Assembly (NCBI RefSeq): GCF_000003195.3
Contig: NC_012878.2
Coordinates: 6,514,462 to 6,578,461, forward strand
Direction of reading: 5' to 3'
Source of the DNA: Sorghum bicolor
Taxonomy: Eukaryota; Streptophyta; Magnoliopsida; Poales; Poaceae
DNA length: 64,000 nt
The notes beneath the pieces are model-generated. The model was given only the letters and a program-made list of their open reading frames with translations, was not told the origin of the DNA and ran no database searches. Below, piece after piece: positions 34,475 through 47,344 of this stretch (position 1 is its first letter; each line of letters begins with the position of its first letter). The translations under genes and the position numbers were made by a program.

Positions 34475-34870
34475 AGATTTTTTTTTTATTTTCCTTTCAT
34501 GTTTACTTTCTTTTTCCTTTTTCATTTTTTTATATATTCTTGTTTCGTTTCTCTTCTTCTTTTTTATTTATTTTTTGTTTCTATGTCTTTTTCATTTTTT
34601 CTTTTCTTTCTTTCCTTTTTATTTTATTTTCTTTGTTTTTCATATTATTCTCTTTTATTTCATTTCATTTTTCTTTTTCTTTTTTTCTTTTTATTTTCAT
34701 TTCTTTTGTTTCTTCTCGTGCTTCATTTTCTTATTTTTGTTTATGTGTTTTTTATTATTCTTTATTTTTAAAGTTCTATGTTTCTTTTATTTCTTTTCTC
34801 TTTTTTACTTTCATTTCCTTTTCTTATTATTTTTTATTTCTCTTCTCTAGTTTAATTTAGTTTTTTTGTT
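34475..34870. repeat. T-rich low-complexity tract
   Basis: Runs of TTTTC/TTTCTT dominate for about 400 bp. The phenylalanine-rich open frames across it are artefacts of composition. Confidence 0.85.
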
Positions 34871-35059
34871 TCATGTGATTTTCATTATTCTTTGAATGTT
34901 TTTTAAGTTATACATTACGTATTTATAGTTTGTTAATCATGTTTTTTTTATATATTTCTTCTTTGTCGTTTTACTCTAATAAAATGTTATATTTTTGTTA
35001 TGTTACTCTAATAAATTTTTTTAACAATTTTTTTTACTTTTTTTTATTTTCTTTTATAT

Positions 35060-35790
35060 ATATATATGTATGTTCACGTAGTGTATATTTGATGTTTTAT
35101 GTTGTGTTATGTTATGTTTATGTAGTACTCTTATAATGTTCTGTGATGTTTTTTATTATTCATCTAGTATATATGTGATGTTTATATAGTATACACGTGA
35201 TGTTCTATGATGTTTTTTTGCGATATTCACTTAGTATACATGGGATGTTCTATGACGTATCCAGTGATGTTCGCGTAATATATACATACATATGATGTTC
35301 TATAATGTTTTATGTGATGTTCGATGGTGTATTTAGTAATGTTCTATGGTGTATTTGGTAATGTTCTATGGTGTATTTAGTGATGTTCACTTAGTACACA
35401 TGTGGTGTTCTATGATGTTTTTAGTGATGTTCACTCAGCACATATGTGATGTTCTATGATGTATTTAGTGTTCACGTAATATATATGTGATGTTCTATGA
35501 TGTATTTAGTGTTCACGTAATATATATGTGATGTTCTATAATTTATTTAGTGATGTTCTATTGTGTATTTAGTAATGTTCACTTACTACACATGTGATGT
35601 TCTATAGTTTATTTTAGGATGTTTAAAAATTATTCATGTGATATTCTTTTAATTTTTCTCTATTTCGTTTTTTTTATGTTTTGATCTATATTTTATTATT
35701 TAAATTTAAGAATATTCAAGTTGTGTAGATGGGATGTTCATGTTGTATACATGTGATGTTCGTGTAGTATACCTATGATGTTATATGATA
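35060..35790. repeat. Degenerate minisatellite built on TGTGATGTTCTATGATGT
   Basis: Many variants of GATGTTCTATGATGTATTTAG and GTTCACGTAATATA alternate. The most regular part, 35445-35567, has three units with a 41-bp period. No coding potential is seen. Confidence 0.75.
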
Positions 35791-36027
35791 TATTTTTAGA
35801 TATTCAAGTATAATTTATTTTCTAATGTTACATGAGTTTTCCCTTTTTGTCTTTTGCTTTTTTTTGATTTATTTTCCTGTTACTTGTTTTTTTAAATGTT
35901 TATTTAAATGTCTTGCGGTATTTTTAGTATAGGAACACTGTTCTTATTGATGTTTGGATTTTTTTGACATTAAATGGTACAACTATTTAATAACGGGACT
36001 ATTATATCATTCGAACACAAACATATA

Positions 36028-36100
36028 TATAGTGCAGTGGTAGTGAGCTATACTACTTTGCACTTAGAAGTGGTAGATCGTGCGTTCGAATCCTGACCTT
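36028..36100 (+). other. tRNA-like module (A-box and B-box) inside element D
   Basis: AGTGCAGTGGTAGTGAGC resembles an A-box, and GCGTTCGAATCCTGAC about 40 nt downstream fits a B-box. The arms do not form a complete cloverleaf. Confidence 0.4.
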
Positions 36101-36262
36101 GTGACAATTTTTTTGTTTTTATTCCCAAGGTTTGTAGCAGCGATGGGCTAGCCAGAGTTGGGCCGGAAGCGCAGGGTGAGAAACTGGGCCTAGAGAGGCG
36201 GATGTAAAGCTGGGCTACGGGCGAGAAGCCAAGTTGGACCGAAATCTCAGAAGCGCGTGGGT

Positions 36263-36373
36263 GGAAAGCTGGGCCTGCACGCGCGACGGCGGGAAAATTG
36301 GAAAGCTGGGCCTGCGCGCGTGATGGCGGGAAAATTGGAAAGCTGGGCCTGCGCGCGCGACGGCGGGAAAATT
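36263..36373 (+). repeat. 37-bp tandem repeat, three units
   Basis: GGAAAGCTGGGCCTG starts units at 36263, 36300 and 36337, each ending in a GGCGGGAAAATT phrase. Two related TGGGCC phrases lie just upstream. Confidence 0.85.
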
Positions 36374-37324
36374 TGCCGGACCAAGGCTACGGTCCGAACG
36401 GCCGGACCTTAATCGCCCCCCGCTGCGCTCGCTAGTCGTCTTCTGCGGCCATGCCCGTCCTCGCGTCGCTCGCCCCTGGTCGCGACTCGCCCCAGCCCTG
36501 CCCTCTGCGCCTCCGCGGCCACCGACCGGCTTCCAATGACGGAGCGAGAAAAAAATTATAGCTGGGGCGAGTTCTAACATGAAGATGAACGAAAAAGCTT
36601 TATGACACAAATCGCACAGTATTCATCGACTACGATTGTAAAAAATATAGCAAAAAAACTAAAATCATAAAAGTTATTGTAAAAAAGGCAGACCAACAAC
36701 ATAAGATGTTGCCTCAAATTTGCAAAATAAATTAAATAACTGGCAAAGCTGCTGCCCCTGCCAAGTTCCGCTTCTCCTACCTCCATCGTTCCTAGCGATG
36801 GCAGTGAGCGGACGAGCAGTGTGCCGCGCTGGCGCCTAGCAGCGGCCGGCGAGGGTGGCGGTGAGCGCGTGGCTGGTTCCTTGCAGCGGGCGGCGGAGTG
36901 AGCCACGGGCGGTGCCTGGCAATGGTGGCAGCATTTGCGTTAATACAAAATTAGGGGTTCGGGAAGCTAAGCATGAGAACCAGACCGTGTTGCTGGATTG
37001 GAGATTTAGAGAGCCAAATTGGACCCTTGTTGGGCCCTTGGGCTAATCTTAACAAAAACAGGCTTAACCCACTACCTAGTGCTTGCAGCTCGCTCTCGCT
37101 CGGCGCCAGTGGTCTTCTTGCGGCGGAGCGGCCTCTCCTCGGTAGCCCGGTAGCCGAAGCTAAGGAAGAAGAGGGAGTTCGGGGGTCTTGGACGACGCCG
37201 TTGGTAGCTGGGGCGGCCGCCCCACCCCGCCGCTAGGGTGGCTCCGTCATTGCTGGCGGCTTCGCAGATCCACCTGGCGCCCTCGTCTCTTGCCAGGGGC
37301 CAGCTTCCCGCCTGAGCCCTCCAG

Positions 37325-37609
37325 ATGGAGTCCGGACTCCACAGCTCCTCACTCTCTCAGCCGATGCAAAGGCCAGAGGCAGGGGCTGATCTTGATGGTG
37401 CGGCCGTGCGGAAGATGCAGCAGCTCGATGGCTTGCCGGCTTGGGATATGGTTGCGGCAGGGGACATGACTGTGACACCGCCGGCAGAAGCGCGGGTGTG
37501 GTGGACACCTGAAGCCTCGGTGTATGTGCCCCATCATCAACCGGTATGTGCCTTTCATGCAGTTGCTGCCCATATACAACAGCTTCTGAGCCAAGGTGAT
37601 ATCCTTTGA
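37325..37609 (+). pseudogene. Unrecognised gene fragment (exon-like, 94 codons) with possible downstream exons
   Basis: An open frame starts at ATG 37325 in GC-rich, codon-like sequence (MESGLHSSSLSQPMQRPEAG, then DMVAAGDMTV, PPAEARVWWTPEASVYVPHH). A GT-like donor lies near its end (GAGCCAAG|GTGATATC). A possible later exon at about 38205-38270 follows a CTGCAG acceptor-like site and is Gln-rich (QQQLAQEQQLSLQQL) but has a TAG as its third codon. I do not recognise the protein. Its position inside element D suggests a captured piece of a host gene. The region 36410-37320 upstream is GC-rich and may be its leader. Confidence 0.4.
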
Positions 37610-39471
37610 TCTCTGCCTTGTTTCCTGCACTCTGAAATTACAGTCATGCAAAAGTGTCGATTTTTTTTTCTGCATTGGTTTGTTCATGCATCTTCACATT
37701 TTCAGGACAGTTATCTATGTCTGATGCATTTTATCTAGATACATGATATAATCTTGATGTCATCATCAGAAAATTGTACTCTGATTTTAGAATCTAACTG
37801 TAAGAAACAATCTTATGAATTCATAGTTGAGTTGGAGAGCCTATTGCCTTTTGAAATGTAGAGTGCCTTGCTCTAATTTGGCAACAAAGAGCGGAAGTTT
37901 CATGAAATTATTTTCTTCACCACCTTATTGTATGAATTGTCAATGAAGATGTACCCAAAGATTGCAGCATCGGCTTTCAGTCAGAGGTGTTACTTAGATG
38001 TTAATAGATACTCTCTTGATTAATTTGTCTCAAGCTCTGTCTGAATTTAAATGCACAAAAGTTCAGTATGCTGAGAGTGGATTTCGGCCTGCTGCTTTTA
38101 CAATGTATTTTTACTGTTTTTAGGCAGCATTGTAGCACGAAAGCTCCCTCTGCTCTTTCACTTTGTGCCAACAGCAGCAGCCATCTCATGTCCCTGATCT
38201 GCAGGTCAAGTAGCAGCAGCAGCTAGCCCAGGAACAACAGTTATCTCTACAGCAACTTTTCGTTCACAAGAGGAGCTGTGCTCTCTCTGCTCTGCTAGCT
38301 GGAGTTTACAGCATTAACCACAGCCCAACTCTGCTTTGTTCTTCGATTTCTTGTGACAAACACATTTTATTTCCTTGCAGTAGCACTAGCAATATCTGTT
38401 ATGTGGATCATCAGCAGGTTGGCACAGCAGGTTGACAACAGCAGAGCTCTCAGGTTTGCACAGCTCTTGTGCACTTGCATTTAGAGTTGCAGGTGTGGGT
38501 TCGGATTATTATGGACTTTGGTTTCAATATTGCTCTTTTGTCTTGGGTGATATGCAGTGGCAAGCATGAGCTTTGGTTTAACTATTGTTCCTTTGTCAAA
38601 TATTTGAGTTGTAGTTATTTGTGTTAGAACAAGCTTAATTGGTTAACAATATATTTTATGTGTTCGCTAGCTGCAGGGTGCATGGTAGTTGTCAGTGCAG
38701 TAAGTTCTTTGTATTTATTTTCGGCAACTTCTAGGCACCTCTCTTGCTTTTATTTGAATCCATGCTTGATAATTAGTGGTTTGGTTAGGCTTCTAGAGCT
38801 ATTTTCAGTGAGTTATCTTGCTTATGTTTATTACTTCTCAATTAGCTCTCAGTTTAATATTTCTCATATTAATTAGAGCTTTGTGAACTTTGAAAAATTC
38901 CTAATTACTCCTAGCGTCGATATATCACTAGTTGACTTGTGTAAACTTGGCAATTAGAAGAGACATGTATTGAGTTATAATCAGGATATAGGCTAAGTTC
39001 TTCTCGGTGAAGACTTTTAGTCGGCTCCCGTTGCAACCCTTTGGTGAGAGTGTTTTTTTAATAACCGGATTGACTTGTAGGCTTGATCATGTAGATTTTT
39101 TTCATGAAAATTTTACTTTTGAATAATTCTGCAAACATATTTGCAAACCAGCTAGTCTTTATTTTAAGATTCCAAATTGCTTACTGTGTCGACTCCATTA
39201 CAATTTTAGTTTACCTGATGCATATACTAATTGTTAATGATTCTTTTCAGGAGCAAGATGAAATTTGAGTTGAGCGCACGATTGATGGGATGATCAAAAT
39301 CAAGGAAACCTTTGCTGCAGTGCTACATAGCTTATTACATTTTGATGTCTTCAAACTATCTAGTGATCTATGTTGGATACCTTATGTGTTGTGTGTGTAT
39401 TATCGATTGAGTTTGACATTGGATGATTTTATTAATGTTTTGTACAACAAGGCACATTTTGGTTTAATAGA

Positions 39472-39546
39472 TGTCTAAATGCGTCATGCATCATATGTAT
39501 ATTGTTCGGTGTCTAAATGCGTCATTCATCATATGTATATCGAGGT
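39472..39546 (+). repeat. Direct repeat of about 37 bp, two copies
   Basis: GTCTAAATGCGTCATGCATC and GTCTAAATGCGTCATTCATC each continue with ATATGTATAT and lie side by side at the edge of the right GTAACAC array. Confidence 0.7.
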
Positions 39547-40414
39547 AAAAGATGGTTTTACCTATAGCAACCATAATGGTTAATGTGGCAACAGAGAGGT
39601 TCTCTCTAGCAACCAAAAAAATATTTTTGTGGTAGCAACCACAAATATAGTGTGACAATAGAGAGGCCACTTGTAACAACACTTTTTGGTCTATTGCAAC
39701 ACTTTTAGGCTGTTGCATAGGAGAAACCTTATAGTACATGTTACGACAAATATAAACAAGTGTTACAAACCATGTGTTCCTTTGTACCATACTGTGCTCT
39801 ACCATAATGTAGAAGTGTTACTAGAACTAAAAATGTGTTACAACATATAATAATTGTTACACTAGGCAAATGTTCCGATAGATAAATAAATGTGTTACAA
39901 ACTATACATTTTATCATGATGTGAAGTGTTACTAGAGCAAAAAAAAGTGTTACAACAAAAATCATTCTAACGCTAGATAAATGTTCCTGTAGACAAGTAA
40001 ATGTGTTACAATAAACTAGTCTATAGTAACATGGCCAATTGGAACACAAAAAAAATATGTGTTACTAAGAGAGCTAGTAACACTTTTTCTAACCTACAGT
40101 AACACAAGTTGGTGTTACTATATCCGTTCTGTGTAGTAGTATGTATATATGTGTTATGAATTTTGTACATATAAAACTATATATATATATAAAGCTTTTT
40201 ACATATCTATTTAATTTTTGATGTGGCCTATTCATTTTATTATAGGCAAAGCTTAATTATTAAGCTAAGCCTATAATTTTCATTTATATATGCTTAATAT
40301 GCATGTAATATAAATATATTATTGTATCAGAAAAACATGTATTGAAAAACCTATTATTATATATTATATAAAAACAATAAACAGAACCGAAGAAGTGAAC
40401 CAAAAAAAGCCCTG

Positions 40415-40592
40415 GCAGGACCCTTTAACACCGGTTGGTATTACCAACCGGTGTTAAAGGGGGGGCTTTAGCCCCGGTTACCCGAACCGAGACTAAAGGG
40501 TGGGTCTTTAGTCCCGGAAGGGCAGCACCGGCTCGGGAACCGGGACAACAGGCCCTTCCCGACCGGTGCTAATGCCCGAACGTGTGGCAGTG
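40415..40592. promoter_or_regulatory. Right subterminal motif array of CACTA C
   Basis: Inverted ACCGGT-centred motifs (ACACCGGTTGGTA, CCAACCGGTGTTAAAGG, GACCGGTGCTAATG) extend to the terminal GGCAGTG. Some motifs vary as CCCCGGTT and CCCGGAAG. Confidence 0.75.
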
Positions 40593-40595
40593 AAA

Positions 40596-41019
40596 ATAGT
40601 GAATGGGGTGGTATATGTTAACCCATTTTACAGCCAAAGAGTTGCAAGTGCCTCGTACTCTTTTGTCTACCCAAAGAAGAAAGTTCATTTTAGGGCCTGA
40701 TAATTATTTGACAAAGTAGCAATTTCATATTCTTTTTGTTCATATGATGTCATCATCCATATATACACAATATGATCGATTGCCTCTCTCTCGTCGTGTA
40801 AATCATGACTAGCATCATACAAGACTATATATGCATATCGGTACATATATACCTTTTATTTAGGCGAAGCAAAACCTTTATTGAGCTTCATAGGAAGTAC
40901 AAACCCTTATTCGGCGGAGATACAAACCAAATATGCATATACACTACTTCTAGCTAAGACATGGGCATCGAAATTTAATTGCCTCCCTTCATGAACAAAC
41001 TCAACAAAACTGAAATCAC
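40596..41019. other. Unassigned flank
   Basis: AT-rich non-coding sequence with no recognised feature. Confidence 0.3.
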
Positions 41020-41245
41020 CACTACAAGAAATTAACTTATACATGACGGTTTGATTCTGTCATGGACAAGCGAAAATCCGTCACGGTTAACTATCTGTGA
41101 CGGTCCATAGGAACGTCATCTATTCCTCGTCATACATTTTTGGACCAAAATAGAACGTCATGGGTTGGTTTTTTTGATCGTCATAGACGAACCAGAGGGC
41201 AACTATAGGAAGAGACTATGGTGATGAACTAAACCGTCATGGTTT
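41020..41245. mobile_element. CACTA E: one-ended remnant of the CACTA G family
   Basis: CACTACAAGAAATTAACTTA followed by TACATGACGGTTTG and further GTCACGG/GACGGTCC motifs closely matches the reverse complement of the right end of CACTA G (61560-61812). No partner end (CTTGTAGTG) is found before 49000, so the element is truncated or the call covers only one terminus. Confidence 0.7.
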
Positions 41246-42397
41246 GGTTTTACTGCCATATCAACACACATAAACTGAAACAAAACTCATAATTGATAAA
41301 TATTGCCCATCATTTTCATTGAAACTTTCAACATTTGTACTTGTACAATATTTCACACGAAATACTAAGGCAATAATCAAGCTACCCTCAAGTATCTACA
41401 AAACTAAGATGTTGGCTTATACAACACATAGCTCGTATGATTTGCTCACACAACAAAATCTTTCATGACTAATCAAAATAGCCACCACGAGCACCTTGAT
41501 CGTCTCGCATTAATGTCAGCTTGCCCTTTCTTCGACCCTCCTCTTCTTCTCTTCCTGGAATTACTTTATCATTTCTTTTGTTTGTTGTTGTTGAGCCTTG
41601 ACAAAGATCACTTGATGTTTATTTCTCCACCACAGGTTCCTTTTCTAGGGACTATCTGCACAATGAAAAAGAAATCGCATAGGGAGCTGTCACAGTACTA
41701 TCGATGATTAGTATAAAAAAAATCACTATATGCGTTTCTACATAAGAATCATCCATGTGTTCCTAGTTAGAAATTTATCTTGGACTCAGTGATGGATGCC
41801 TCGTATGGAGCTAAGTAGATCGACGTCCTCCCTCATAGTGCTCAGTTTCCCCTCGTCCTCCTGCTTCCACGAACGAAGCACCACTAGAGATTAACAAAAT
41901 GGTTCAACGAAACAATAGTGTGAAGAGCGGACTGGAGCCGACCTGCGTGCGAACTCGTGGAGGATGTCGTGGTGGCCACAAGCTCATAGGAGACGGAGAT
42001 GGTGGATCTTGGGGACCTTCAGGCACCTGTGCCGCAACATGCAGAGCGTGGAGACCTTGACCACTCCGTGGACTGGATCTGCCGAGCCCCAGGAGGCCAG
42101 GAGGCCAGATGCACGTGATCTAGTTCTAATTTCCTAAACTATATGTCCATAAGATCCCATGCATGCTAGCTTCCTTCCCGAATACTCATGATGACTCCTC
42201 CATTATCACATGCTTTGCTTGCATGAAGGACTAGATCACTAGCAAAAAGCTCTAGGTCTTCTTTTTGTATGCAATTGCTTCCAGTACCGTTTGAGGTTCC
42301 ATGCGCGCGGTCGGCCTTCAATCACCACGGCAGAGGCACCCACCAGGAATAACTTCCCCGCAACCACAGCTGCTGTGCGAGTGCGACGACTCCCGAA
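41246..42397. other. Unassigned sequence between CACTA E and the SAUR gene
   Basis: No convincing gene is seen. An 80-codon open frame at 41465-41707 is Leu-rich and unsupported. Part of this stretch may be the interior of CACTA E; the final few hundred bases are the 3' flank of the SAUR gene. Confidence 0.3.
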
Positions 42398-42899
42398 TTA
42401 ACTGTATGATCGGGTTCGCGCGAGCTTATTATTAGTCTCTTTGTGCTCACTGATCCTAGCAACCATCGGAGAAGACCTGGGGTTCATCGTCCTGTATTTC
42501 GCGGCGCGGCCCTTGCTGAATCCCCGCAAGCCCCAAATCGGCGGCGGCGACGACACGGCCACGGGGACGATCTCACTGCCGCCGTCGCCGCGGTGCAGGT
42601 GCTCCATGCGCCACAGGACGTCGAGGTACGTGTCGACGTCGCACGGCAGCGCGATGCCCCTCGCCGCGTGCCCGTTACTCGCGCTCGGCGTCGTCGAGGA
42701 GGCGGCGGAAGAGCGGGTGGGAGGCGTCCTCCGCGCGCACTTGGAAGCGCACCCGCTCGGGACCCACGTACACCGGGAAGCACCCGCCGGCGACCGGCAG
42801 CTCCCGTCCAGCGCCGATCCGGTTCAGCCCAGACTTGCACCGCTCCAGGGTTCTTGAAATCAGGCTCGTTCCTGTGGCTCGCTTGCTCGGCGCAGCCAT
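42398..42899 (-). pseudogene. SAUR-family auxin-response protein, frame broken by one inserted base
   Basis: From ATG at 42899 the protein begins MAAPSKRATGTSLISRTLER. It enters the SAUR domain (GGCFPVYVGPERVRFQVRAE, ASHPLFRRLLDDAERE) and hits TAA near 42676. One base out of phase the rest of the domain continues (CDVDTYLDVLWRMEHLH) to a stop at 42398. Removing one A in GAGTAACGG would give about 166 residues, a normal size for an intronless SAUR with a C-terminal extension. SAURs are short auxin-induced proteins; many inhibit PP2C.D phosphatases and so promote cell expansion by acid growth. The GC-rich codons are those of a grass host gene, and this is the best host-gene candidate in the window. 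The extra base may be a true mutation or a sequencing error. Confidence 0.85.
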
Positions 42900-42993
42900 G
42901 CTAATTAAGGAAGATCGATGGTGCGGAAAAGTAACTATGAATTTGTGCATGAAATGCATGTGGGGTTGCTCATGTCATGACAGAGTGTGCAGC

Positions 42994-43001
42994 TACATAT
43001 A
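42994..43001 (-). promoter_or_regulatory. Possible TATA box of the SAUR gene
   Basis: On the minus strand TTTCTATATGTAG lies about 95 nt upstream of the ATG. The flanking sequence in between is leader-like. It is weak evidence on its own. Confidence 0.4.
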
Positions 43002-43087
43002 GAAAGGAGAGGAGGACAACACTGATGAGTATATATATGAATTTGTGTTAATTATAGTCTTAGTCGTCGTGGTCGCAAGTACTTACT

Positions 43088-45319
<2,232 letters not shown>

Positions 45320-45324
45320 AAAAG

Positions 45325-45580
45325 TATGGGATATATATAGTACAAAAATGTGTTGTGCTGGAATCTATGTTTTCAAGTATTTTTCTGGTTTTTTTTAAAT
45401 GAAAGGGTAGTTTGGTAGTGTATAAGTCTCTGTTTAGCAGTAAAAAATCTGGTGCGCGGGCTCTACAACTTATGAAGTGGAATTACCAAACTACCCTTTT
45501 ATTTGGAAAACCTAGAAAAATGTTTGAAAAACATGAGTACTACTGGTGGCCTCGCACATTTTAATATTGAGCTCTTTTAC
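45325..45580. repeat. Imperfect foldback (inverted) repeat of about 250 bp
   Basis: The left arm (AAAATGTGTTGTGCTGGAATC, TTTTCAAGTATTTTTCTGG, GGGTAGTTTGGTA) pairs with the right arm (TACCAAACTACCC, CCTAGAAAAATGTTTGAAAA, CTGGTGGCCTCGCACATTTT). The loop is about 45 nt (TCTCTGTTTAGCAG...). This may be a foldback MITE or a hairpin small-RNA source. Confidence 0.7.
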
Positions 45581-47340
45581 GGTGGTTGAGAGTACTTTTT
45601 GGTTCCTATTGGTTCCTAAGCAATTAATTAGCGTTAATTAATTTTATGAGTGGAAGGTTATTATTGTAATTGCGGCCCCCTCACTCTCCCACGCAACAGC
45701 CCACGCGAACCCCCAGCCCCCACGCCGAAGAGGTACGCAAGGCTGTCGTGCACCTGCAGTGGCCGTAGCCCTACTGCCCTAGCCGGTGCCGCCGCTCCCA
45801 TGTCCCCGCTCGGCGCCGCCACCCTCGCACGAGAGGCCGGTCAGAGGCCGTCGGTCCTCTCTCCTCCCCGACGCCCCCACCAGACGCGAGCGGCTCCTGC
45901 GCCTTTGCCTATAGCGCAGAGGCAGGCCAGCACCGTGTACAAGTTCGCCTCCGATGTCATCCCCGCCGGCCAGCCGCCACTCTCCCTCCTCCCCGGTGCG
46001 CCCGCCTGACGCGAGCTGTCCCAAGGCCAAGATTCGATAGACACGCACGAACTCACCTCTCCTTGGTTCATGCCATTGCCCATTGTCATGAATTTGTTTT
46101 GGAGATTAGAATGTGGTCTGAAACTTGAATTTAGTGTGACTGATTCGATTCTTATCCTATCATTTCTAGTGTATGTCATTTTTCTCTTTGTTTAATCTTA
46201 GACAATCAGATCATTTTATCTTGCTGTAGCAGCTCTGTCAATGAGTTAAAATGTGTTATATTTCCCTCTAATATATTTTGAGTACATGATCACATATTGC
46301 TTTTGATGGGAATCCATGACACAAGTTATCTTACATATCAGTCACAATGTGGTAGTCTAGGACATAACTTTGTTACAAAGTGGATACTCCTTAAACCTAA
46401 TAATCATCAGTTCTAATGTAATAGCTGTAATTATGTAAGTTTAGGGTCTGTTTAAGCTTACCTGAATTAGAATGTCATTCAATTTAATATATCACAACTC
46501 TTTCAGACACTAACTGGAAATGGGTTTTTCCCTTTTGAGTATCAGCTCAAACTAGCCTTAGATATGTTATTTGTCTCCCTGATAATAAAGAACAAATAAC
46601 TTGCTAATGCATCTTCCCCTGCTAGTCAGACACGTATTAACAACTTAAGTGTCTGTTATATCTGATGTGTATGTTTAGAGCCTTAGATTGCCACTTCCAT
46701 TAGTGGACTCCTAGACAAATGGGATTTTCTGAGGAAGTGAAGTAATGGTAAAAATGATTTTACTGCTGGACGTTGCTAGGATGATTCTGCTAAATTTGCA
46801 GATGGTCCTTCTACATGTCAATGCTGGTCCAAATAGTCTAGAAGCCTCTGTAAATAACTGAAAACTGTGAATTGTTAAATTTCTCTATTGTGGTTGGTCA
46901 ACAAGTAGTGGTATCAGCCAGACAGGGTTCAAATCCTGGCTTGCACCGGAAAAGAAACTTGCTTTGCCTCCTCTCAAAAAATAGCCTGGCACCAGCCTGT
47001 GTATTGGTGAGGTCCTACGACCTGGGTAGTGGCAGGATTCGGTGGTTTTCTACAGACAGTTTGGCTGGGGTATATCAGACAGTTGCAGGAAATAGTTGAC
47101 ACACTGCATTCTCCAACAGCTTTCTTTGCATATATCAAATTATGTGAAGATCTTTTAGCTAGGAAGTACCAAATCAGATAGAACTGTTCTGGATTTATCC
47201 ACTATTCCTGCAATTCAACCATACTTTAGTAAAGCACAGTGCGTTTTACTGAATTATGTGTTACCTCTCACATTGTTTGCATCATCTTAATAAATATTTC
47301 AAAGTCTACTTTCGCTCTGCATTGTATTACCATTCCCTAA
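45581..47340. other. Low-copy-looking sequence with a GC-rich exon-like block (45650-46010)
   Basis: 45650-46009 is open for 119 codons on the plus strand, starting MEGYYCNCGPLTLPRNSPRE. It is rich in Pro/Ala/Arg, but the opposite strand is also open, which is typical of GC-rich leaders. I recognise no domain. The rest is AT-rich and intron-like, and it could be a transcription unit that I cannot resolve. Confidence 0.3.
46893..46940 (+). other. Compressed tRNA-like module
   Basis: AAGTAGTGGTATCAGCC (A-box-like) is followed by CAGGGTTCAAATCCTGGC, a B-box in a perfect 5-bp stem (CAGGG... and its TCCTG partner). The distance between the boxes is too short for a tRNA. It may be the head of a tRNA-derived SINE. 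Confidence 0.35.
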
Positions 47341-47344
47341 TTAC

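Larger units (their letters stand above)
32588..40139. mobile_element. CACTA-like element D, 7.55 kb, carrying gene fragments and nested MITEs
   Basis: The left end CTACTACAAAACAAAGATAT and the reverse complement of the right end (CTACTACACAGAACGGATAT) align well and both run into GTAACAC. Dense GTAACAC/GTGTTAC motifs fill 32620-32885 and 39740-40125, as expected of subterminal repeats. No matching 3-bp target duplication is found and the very tips deviate from CACTA, so the exact ends are uncertain. The interior has two MITEs, a T-rich tract, minisatellites and an exon-like GC-rich segment, but no transposase. It sits between the Ulp1 gene and the right end of CACTA C. Confidence 0.7.
8066..40592 (+). 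mobile_element. CACTA C: very large composite CACTA (En/Spm) element with nested insertions
   Basis: The left end CACTACTACAGGCATTGG at 8066 and the right end ...GTGTGGCAGTG at 40592 are inverted CACTA-type termini. Both are flanked by AAA (8063-8065 and 40593-40595). Subterminal motifs based on ACCGGT (TTAGCACCGGTT and complements) crowd 8128-8370 and 40415-40575. In order it contains a GRF zinc-finger gene, a TNP2 transposase, an internal promoter array, and a tnpA-like/Ulp1 gene. Its 32.5 kb includes a Tat retrotransposon region (13836-26822), a 2.84-kb duplication and CACTA-like element D. The two outer inverted repeats match only partly beyond CACT and AAA is a weak duplication, so the outer ends could belong to two related elements. 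Confidence 0.65.

Noticed and set aside
34290..34860. Open frames of up to 186 codons rich in phenylalanine
   Set aside because: They come from the T-rich low-complexity tract; composition alone keeps the frames open.
46893..46940. A functional tRNA gene
   Set aside because: The B-box is good but the A-box is too close and there is no acceptor or anticodon stem.
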